Shown: positions 28,111 to 33,404 of the stretch, one piece after another
Layout: every line of letters starts with the position of its first letter
Numbering within the stretch: the stretch's first letter is position 1
Assembly: GCA_945862785.1 (NCBI GenBank)
Contig: CAMAZB010000005.1
Location: forward strand, 1 to 33,404
Length of the DNA: 33,404 nt
Reading direction: 5' to 3'
DNA from: an uncultured Clostridia bacterium
GTDB lineage: Bacteria > Bacillota > Clostridia > Oscillospirales > Oscillospiraceae
The notes under the pieces: model-generated
The model's input: only the letters and a program-made list of their open reading frames with translations
The model's database searches: none
What the model was told of the DNA's origin: nothing
Made by a program: the position numbers and the translations under genes

Positions 28111-28125
28111 CGTGTATTCCTATAT

Positions 28126-28139
28126 CGAAAACGTTTACG
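28126..28139. promoter_or_regulatory. cre-like/LacI-family-like operator
   Basis: CGAAAACGTTTACG, close to a CcpA cre palindrome, about 38 bp upstream of the PHP gene. Confidence 0.3.
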
Positions 28140-28176
28140 CTTTTCATTTCAGATATTGGAAAGAAGTGTGTTTGCA

Positions 28177-28860
28177 ATGTACAAGATTGAAACTCATCTC
28201 CATACCACCCATACCAGCAAGTGTGGCCACCTGACCGCGCCCGTCCTGGCCAAGGCCTACAAGGAAGCCGGCTACGACGCCATCGCCGTCACTGACCACT
28301 ACAACCGGGACACGGTGAAGTACCTGAACCTGGACCTGAGCTCTCCCGACGGCCTGCTGGAAAAGTTCCTGGACGGCTTCCACCGGATGGAGGACGCCTG
28401 CGGCGAGCTGGGCATCCGGGTCTACAAGGGCGCGGAGCTGCGCTTTGACGAGTGCGACAACGACTACCTGCTCTTCGGCTGGCACGACGAGCTGCTGCGG
28501 GATATGCCCCGGAACCTGAAGATGAGCGTGGTGGAGTTCTCCAAGCTGGCCCGGGAGGACGGCGCCCTGCTGATCCAGGCTCACCCCTACCGCAAGAAGT
28601 GCACCCCCGCCATCGCCTGCTATCTGGACGGCGTGGAAGTCATTAACGCCCATCCCCGGCACGACAGCCACAATGCCTGGGCCAAGGAGTATGCCGAGCA
28701 GTTCGGCCTCATTCAACTGGCTGGCTCCGACTGCCACCAGACGCCGGACATCGCCCGCAGCGGCATCCTGTCCGACACCCTGCCTGCCGATACCTTTGAA
28801 CTGGCAGCCCTGATCCGCTCCGGGAATTACACGCTGATCGAGCCCCCCGCCGCGGAATAA
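28177..28860 (+). CDS. PHP domain phosphoesterase
   Basis: 227 aa from ATG 28177; 'KIETHLHTTHTSKCGHL', 'AIAVTDHYN', 'KGAELRF', 'LLIQAHPYR', 'AGSDCHQ'. Confidence 0.9.
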   Translation: MYKIETHLHTTHTSKCGHLTAPVLAKAYKEAGYDAIAVTDHYNRDTVKYLNLDLSSPDGLLEKFLDGFHRMEDACGELGIRVYKGAELRFDECDNDYLLFGWHDELLRDMPRNLKMSVVEFSKLAREDGALLIQAHPYRKKCTPAIACYLDGVEVINAHPRHDSHNAWAKEYAEQFGLIQLAGSDCHQTPDIARSGILSDTLPADTFELAALIRSGNYTLIEPPAAE

Positions 28861-28870
28861 CAACCTTTTT

Positions 28871-28902
28871 CCCGCCGGATACCTCCGGCGGGAATTTTTT
28901 TA
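28871..28902. terminator. Terminator between PHP and ZIP genes
   Basis: CCCGCCGG-atacct-CCGGCGGG-AATTTTTTT. Confidence 0.85.
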
Positions 28903-29664
28903 ACCCAGTGCCACATCCAGCACCATCATGATGAGAAAGCCCCCCACGAAGCCGCAGGTCCCCGCCCGGCTGTGGGCCTGGGGCACCAGCTCCTCCACCA
29001 CCACGTACAGCATAGCTCCCGCCGCGAAGCTCAGAAGCCAGGGCATCAGGGGCTTTGCCCAGGCGGCGATCAGCACCACCAGCACGCCGAACAGCGGCTC
29101 CACCACGCCGGACAGCATCCCGCCCAGGAACGCCCGGCGCCGGGACTTTCCCTCCTGCCGCAGCGGTAGAGCGATGGCGGCGCCCTCGGGGAAGTTCTGG
29201 ATGCCGATACCCATGGCCAGGGCCGCCGCCCCCGCCAGATTTTCACCGTTTGCCGCCAGGGCAAAGGCCAGCCCCACGGCCATACCCTCCGGTACGTTAT
29301 GTAGGGTAATGGCGGTCATCAGCAGAGCGTTCTGCCGCCAGATGCCCTCCACAGGCCGTTTTCGCAGCCGGGGCAAAATGCTGTCCAGCGCCGCCAGGAA
29401 CACCACCCCCAGCAGCATCCCCGCCGCCGCGGGCAGCCAGCCGGGGAAGTGCCTCTCCTCCACCGCCTGGTCGATAGCGGGCAGGAGTAAGCTCCACACC
29501 GACGCCGCCGTCATCACCCCGGCGGCAAAGCCCAGCATGGCCCGCTGAAATTTCGGTCTTGGCTCTCCCGAAAAGAAAAACACCATGGCGGCGCCCAGAG
29601 TGGTCATCAAAAAGGTAAAGCCGGTGCCCAGTGCGGCCCAGCCAATCGCTTGCAGCATACGCAT
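28900..29664 (-). CDS. ZIP family metal transporter
   Basis: About 254 aa; multiple TMs; 'HNVPEGMAVGLAFA', 'GIGIQNFPEGAAIALPLR'. Confidence 0.92.
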   Translation of the reverse strand: MRMLQAIGWAALGTGFTFLMTTLGAAMVFFFSGEPRPKFQRAMLGFAAGVMTAASVWSLLLPAIDQAVEERHFPGWLPAAAGMLLGVVFLAALDSILPRLRKRPVEGIWRQNALLMTAITLHNVPEGMAVGLAFALAANGENLAGAAALAMGIGIQNFPEGAAIALPLRQEGKSRRRAFLGGMLSGVVEPLFGVLVVLIAAWAKPLMPWLLSFAAGAMLYVVVEELVPQAHSRAGTCGFVGGFLIMMVLDVALG

Positions 29665-29743
29665 CAACGCCTTTATCTGGATTCAGGCGGAAGCCCGCCC
29701 GTATGCCAGTATAAGCGAAGTCCACGCCGGGGGTGCGGGGATG

Positions 29744-29774
29744 CAAAAACCGGGCGGTTCCCGCCGCCCGGTCA
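29744..29774 (-). terminator. Terminator of the 29783-30187 gene
   Basis: On - strand ACCGGGCGGC-gggaacc-GCCCGG-TTTTTG. Confidence 0.7.
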
Positions 29775-29782
29775 TAAGGTAT

Positions 29783-30187
29783 TTATACGCTCTTATTCAT
29801 TCGCTTTTTGACCATTTCGTTCACGATTATCTCATATCCCATGCCAACCAGCATGAGAAGCAGCGCGACACCCACTAAATTTGGATTCAGCAGAACCAGG
29901 AGCAGCGCTCCAATCGCAACGGCCCAGCCAATATTTGAAACGACTGCCGCCCACTTGCCGAACATACGGCGGGAAACATTCCGGAACTCCGCGCTTTCGG
30001 CCTTGTCTTTTTCGTAGGCATCCTCATTCAGCGCCACGTACAGGCACCGAGCCGACATCACAATGCAGCAAATCCCCATCACAAAGCTGTTATCAAAATC
30101 CGCCCGCAGACCGCGCCATAGCTTCAAGGCCCCCAGCGCTCCCGTGAACAGTCCGCACCCAAAATGCTTCCGGCTGTAAATCCTCAT
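29783..30187 (-). CDS. Small integral membrane protein, unknown function
   Basis: 134 aa from ATG 30187 (AAAAAGGAGG SD); TM segments 'AVAIGALLLVLLNPNLVGVALLLMLVGMGYEIIVNE'. Confidence 0.75.
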   Translation of the reverse strand: MRIYSRKHFGCGLFTGALGALKLWRGLRADFDNSFVMGICCIVMSARCLYVALNEDAYEKDKAESAEFRNVSRRMFGKWAAVVSNIGWAVAIGALLLVLLNPNLVGVALLLMLVGMGYEIIVNEMVKKRMNKSV

Positions 30188-30300
30188 CCGCCCCGCCTCC
30201 TTTTTCCATATCCTATCACATCCGCCTCTTTCCCACAACTCCCGTCTTGCTTTTCCGTCCATTCCGTGCTATTTTATAAATAACGGCATACAATGCAAAA

Positions 30301-30373
30301 GGACTCATATAATTTCGCTGTGCAATGGCGCGAAAGTTTCTACGGGGCCGCCGAAAGGCTCTGCTATGAGTGT
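30301..30373 (+). promoter_or_regulatory. Purine riboswitch aptamer, guanine type
   Basis: ACTCATATAATTTCGC..GGCGCGAAAGTTTCTACGGGGCCGCCGAAAGGCTCTGCTATGAGT matches purine riboswitch consensus (P1 ACTCATA/TATGAGT, J2/3 GTTTCTAC, L3 GCCGAAA); C immediately before TATG at the specificity position indicates guanine/hypoxanthine. Confidence 0.95.
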
Positions 30374-30413
30374 CTGTCGGGTAGGGTCTATCCGGTCAGG
30401 CGCTCCTTTTTTT
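30368..30413 (+). terminator. Riboswitch expression-platform terminator
   Basis: GAGTGTCTG-t-CGGGTA-gggtc-TATCCG-gt-CAGGCGCTC-c-TTTTTTT; its 5' arm overlaps the P1 3' strand. Confidence 0.85.
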
Positions 30414-30443
30414 GTTATGCAAGGCATAGCAAAAATAATTGAA

Positions 30444-30486
30444 TGTGTCATTTCCTCGCGCCTGCGGGGCAGCTGGAAATGACGCA
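30444..30486. repeat. Inverted repeat in guaD leader (1)
   Basis: TGTGTCATTTCC (30444-30455) pairs with GGAAATGACGCA (30475-30486), one G-U. Confidence 0.75.
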
Positions 30487-30488
30487 CG

Positions 30489-30548
30489 AAAACTTCATGC
30501 GCGCCGAATTTTCCGGTTTTGGGTGTACTATATTGCGCATGAAGTTTT
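30489..30548. repeat. Inverted repeat in guaD leader (2)
   Basis: AAAACTTCATGCGC (30489-30502) / GCGCATGAAGTTTT (30535-30548), 14-bp perfect arms, 32-nt loop. Confidence 0.85.
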
Positions 30549-30578
30549 TGCCGACATTTCGTATGAGAGGTGTTTTGT

Positions 30579-31850
30579 ATGGCTATCACGATCTTGAAAG
30601 GAACCATCGTCTCCGCGCGGTCGCTGGGCAAGCTGGATATCACAGAGAACGGCTACCTGGTAGCCGAAAGCGGCGTCATTCAGGGGGTATTCCCCGCCCT
30701 GCCGGAGCAGTACGCGGGCGCGCCCGTGGAGGACTACGGCGACGCCCTGATTCTGCAGTCCTTCGCGGACCTGCACCTCCACGCCCCCCAGTACCCCATG
30801 CTGGGCATGGGCATGGACCTGCCCCTGCTGGACTGGCTGAACGCCTACGCCTTCCCCACGGAGGCCCGGTTCGCGGACCCGGATTACGCCCGGGAGATTT
30901 ACCGCAAGCTGGCCCATGAGCTGGTGTCCCACGGTACCACCCGGGTGTGCATGTTCTCCTCCCTCCACACCGACGCCACTCTCATCCTGATGGACGAGCT
31001 GGAAAAGGCGGGCGTCACCGGCTATGTGGGCAAGGTGAACATGGACCGCAACGCCGCCCCCGGCGTGCTGGAGGAGACCACCGAGGAATCCCAGCGGGAG
31101 ACCCTCCGCTGGCTGGACGCCTGCGGGGATTTTGCCCACATCAAGCCCATGCTGACCCCCCGGTTCACCCCCTCTTGCACCAACGAGCTGATGGCTTTCC
31201 TGGGGAATTTGGCGGCGGAGCGGGACCTGCCCGTCCAGTCCCATCTGTCGGAAAACAGTGCGGAGATGGAGTGGGTCCGGCAGCTCCACCCCGACTGCCG
31301 GCAGTATTGGGAGACTTACGCCAAATACGGTCTGTGGAATGACCGCACCGTCATGGCCCACTGCGTCTGGTCCGATGAACGGGAGCGGGAGGCCATGCGT
31401 GACGCAGGCGTCACCGTGGTCCACTGTGCCGACTCCAACCAGAACATCTGCTCCGGCGTGGCGCCGGTGCGGGTGATGCTGAACGAAGGGCTGAAGGTGG
31501 CCCTGGGCAGCGACATCGCCGGCGGCGACCATCTGGATATGTTCGACGTGGTGGCCTCCGCCATCCGGGCCTCCAAGGCCCGCCGGGTACTGGACAACTG
31601 GCAGACGGATTTTCTCACCGTCCCCGAGGGCTGGTACCTGGGTACCTCCGCCGGTGCGGCCTACTTCGGGGAGCAGCCCGGCTTCGCCGCCGGGAATCCC
31701 CTCCACGCCATCGTCCTGGCAGATGATGCCCTGCCCCAGCCCCACCCTCTGACCCCCGCCGAACGGCTGGAGCGGTGCGTGTACCTGCGGCAGCCCGGTG
31801 CGATTCAGGCAGTCTGGAGCGCCGGCAGAAAAGTCTATACCGCCGAATAA
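30579..31850 (+). CDS. guaD: Guanine deaminase (amidohydrolase family)
   Basis: About 423 aa; 'QSFADLHLHAPQYPMLGMGMDLPLLDWLNAYAFPTEA', 'QSHLSENSAEMEWV', 'MAHCVW', 'VALGSDIAGG'; guanine riboswitch upstream. Confidence 0.93.
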   Translation: MAITILKGTIVSARSLGKLDITENGYLVAESGVIQGVFPALPEQYAGAPVEDYGDALILQSFADLHLHAPQYPMLGMGMDLPLLDWLNAYAFPTEARFADPDYAREIYRKLAHELVSHGTTRVCMFSSLHTDATLILMDELEKAGVTGYVGKVNMDRNAAPGVLEETTEESQRETLRWLDACGDFAHIKPMLTPRFTPSCTNELMAFLGNLAAERDLPVQSHLSENSAEMEWVRQLHPDCRQYWETYAKYGLWNDRTVMAHCVWSDEREREAMRDAGVTVVHCADSNQNICSGVAPVRVMLNEGLKVALGSDIAGGDHLDMFDVVASAIRASKARRVLDNWQTDFLTVPEGWYLGTSAGAAYFGEQPGFAAGNPLHAIVLADDALPQPHPLTPAERLERCVYLRQPGAIQAVWSAGRKVYTAE

Positions 31851-31852
31851 AC

Positions 31853-31885
31853 GCAAAAAAGAGAGCCGAAAGGCTCTCTTTTTTG
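31853..31885. terminator. Bidirectional terminator between guaD and the COG2426 gene
   Basis: AAAAAAGAGAGCC-gaaa-GGCTCTCTTTTTT. Confidence 0.9.
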
Positions 31886-31886
31886 T

Positions 31887-32369
31887 TCAGAACAAATGCA
31901 CGACCCCCATGGTGACCGCCGTGGTAATGCCCCCGGCGACGACAAGCCCCAGCAAAATAGCGGGCAGGGCGGTCCGCAGGCGGATGTCCAGCAGGGACGC
32001 CACCAGCGCCCCGGTCCAGGCCCCGGTCCCCGGCAGGGGGATGGCCACCAGAACGAACAGCCCCGCCAGGCGGTATTTCCGCACGATGCGGCCCTTCAGG
32101 TGGGCCCGGCGCTCCAGCCAGACGATTTTCGGTCCGAAAAACCGGGTGTCCCGCAGCCAGTTGAACACCCGCCGCGTCAGCAGCATGATAAACGGCACCG
32201 GCAACAGGTTCCCCAAGATTGCAATCACGCAGGCCACGGCAGGCGGCAGCCCGGCGGCGATACCCACGGGAATGGCCCCACGCAGCTCGATGACCGGGAT
32301 CATGGCCGTACCGAAGGTCATCAGCAATTTTCCGAATACAGTTTCCAAAAAGGGCATAAAGTCCTCCAA
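31887..32369 (-). CDS. COG2426 small multidrug-export-like membrane protein
   Basis: 160 aa; 'AMIPVIELRGAIPVGIAAGLPP', 'AIPLPGTGAWTGALVASLL'. Confidence 0.88.
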   Translation of the reverse strand: MEDFMPFLETVFGKLLMTFGTAMIPVIELRGAIPVGIAAGLPPAVACVIAILGNLLPVPFIMLLTRRVFNWLRDTRFFGPKIVWLERRAHLKGRIVRKYRLAGLFVLVAIPLPGTGAWTGALVASLLDIRLRTALPAILLGLVVAGGITTAVTMGVVHLF

Positions 32370-32428
32370 AACAGGTCTCGGGCCGCGGAGGAAACTCCCC
32401 CGCGGCCCGTGGAAGTGTTAAGGATAGT

Positions 32429-33253
32429 TTACTCCAGGTTCAGGCGCTTTTTCAAGAAGTAAGTTGTTAAGATATAGAAGACGGCGCCGTACACCACTTC
32501 GCCCAGGATCACCGTGACCATTCCCAGGTGCACAGAGGCCATGGCGGAGATGTTGTCCGTCCAGCCCAGCAGCAGGTGGTGGAACCAGGATTCGTCCAGC
32601 AGCATGATGCCCATGCCGCCCAGGAACTGCATGATGAACTGGATCAGGAAGAACCACAGCACGGACCAGGCCATCTTGTGGTTGGGGAAGCTGTGGCCGA
32701 TGGCCAGGGCGGCGTAGAACTGCAGGCACATGGCACAGCAACCCACAAAGCACAGCACCAGGAACTCCGCCACGATGGCGGTGCCGTTGATGGCGTAATA
32801 GGTGGAAAGGTTGCGGTAGATCTCCTGGAACAGCTCCCGGAAGCCCGCTGCGATCTGCTGGACCAGTTCCACATCAAAGGCCATGATCAGGCAGGCCAGG
32901 CAAACCACCACCAGGGTCAGAGCGAACCAGACGGCGGAGACGATAAGCTTGCTCCAGATGTGCTGGTGGACGGAGACGGGCAGGGTCATCATCACATAGC
33001 CCTCGTCCTGGAGCAGGTTCTTGTAGAACCGCTGGACCATGACCACCATGCTCATGACACATACACCCATGATGGCAATGACGAATGCCATGACCAGCAG
33101 GGCGCCCAGGACGTTCAGGAACCTGCTGCCCGTATCCAGCATCCCCCGGACGGAGAAGTTGGCACCCACGGCAGTCACCAGCAGGATCAGAAACAGGGGC
33201 AGCATGATGCGGCCCGTGGCACGGAATTCGTGCTTCATCAGTTTTCTCAGCAT
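32429..33253 (-). CDS. ABC-2 type transporter permease-like protein
   Basis: 274 aa; 'LRKLMKHEFRATGRIMLPLFLILL', about 6 TMs; start overlaps the 3' end of an ABC ATPase gene. Confidence 0.8.
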   Translation of the reverse strand: MLRKLMKHEFRATGRIMLPLFLILLVTAVGANFSVRGMLDTGSRFLNVLGALLVMAFVIAIMGVCVMSMVVMVQRFYKNLLQDEGYVMMTLPVSVHQHIWSKLIVSAVWFALTLVVVCLACLIMAFDVELVQQIAAGFRELFQEIYRNLSTYYAINGTAIVAEFLVLCFVGCCAMCLQFYAALAIGHSFPNHKMAWSVLWFFLIQFIMQFLGGMGIMLLDESWFHHLLLGWTDNISAMASVHLGMVTVILGEVVYGAVFYILTTYFLKKRLNLE

Positions 33254-33404
33254 TTGAACACCTCCCGGAACAGAGCGTCCACACTCATGCCCTTTTCCTC
33301 CCGGATCTCATCCACGGAGGACTGGAGCACCATGCGGCCCTGGTTGATGAAGATGACGTCGTCCAGCACCTTTTCCACATCGGAAATGAGGTGGGTGGAA
33401 ATCA
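33247..33404 (-). CDS. ABC transporter ATP-binding protein, C-terminal part (runs off window)
   Basis: - strand translation '..ISTHLISDVEKVLDDVIFINQGRMVLQSSVDEIREEKGMSVDALFREVFKC*', overlapping the permease start (ATGCTGA). Confidence 0.85.
   Translation of the reverse strand, partial: ISTHLISDVEKVLDDVIFINQGRMVLQSSVDEIREEKGMSVDALFREVFKC

Noticed and set aside
1-33404. CRISPR arrays, tRNA/rRNA genes, IS elements
   Set aside because: No spaced direct repeats, tRNA cloverleaf-like segments, rRNA or transposase reading frames noticed by eye.

Overview
GC-rich chromosomal segment, probably from a gut Firmicute of the Oscillospiraceae/Clostridia type (inferred from gene content and codon style, not searched). 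I can assign about 25 protein genes. Housekeeping and metabolic genes: membrane pyrophosphatase (hppA), MnmG, a MurT/GatD-like pair, an LTA-synthase-like sulfatase, NifJ, a ComM/YifB-type ATPase, ThiI, CinA, a PHP phosphoesterase, a ZIP transporter, guanine deaminase, a COG2426 membrane protein and an ABC-2 permease/ATPase. There is also an ECF sigma/RsiV-like anti-sigma/lipoprotein module. The accessory-looking part is about 19.8-25.5 kb: an orphan small protein with a phage-tail-like motif, a large SLH-domain surface protein behind a long structured leader, and upstream of it a tandem, apparently catalytically dead tyrosine-recombinase-fold protein fused to winged-helix repeats, beside an AT-rich island. 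Main hunt results: (1) a GatD homologue lacking both the catalytic Cys and His; (2) the tandem dead integrase/wHTH protein as a possible domesticated regulator; (3) a purine (guanine-type) riboswitch upstream of guanine deaminase whose P1 overlaps the terminator, predicting an ON switch; (4) an unannotated, fully equipped 27-codon minigene at 4370-4453(-); (5) a riboswitch-like leader with mutually exclusive pairings in front of the SLH gene.
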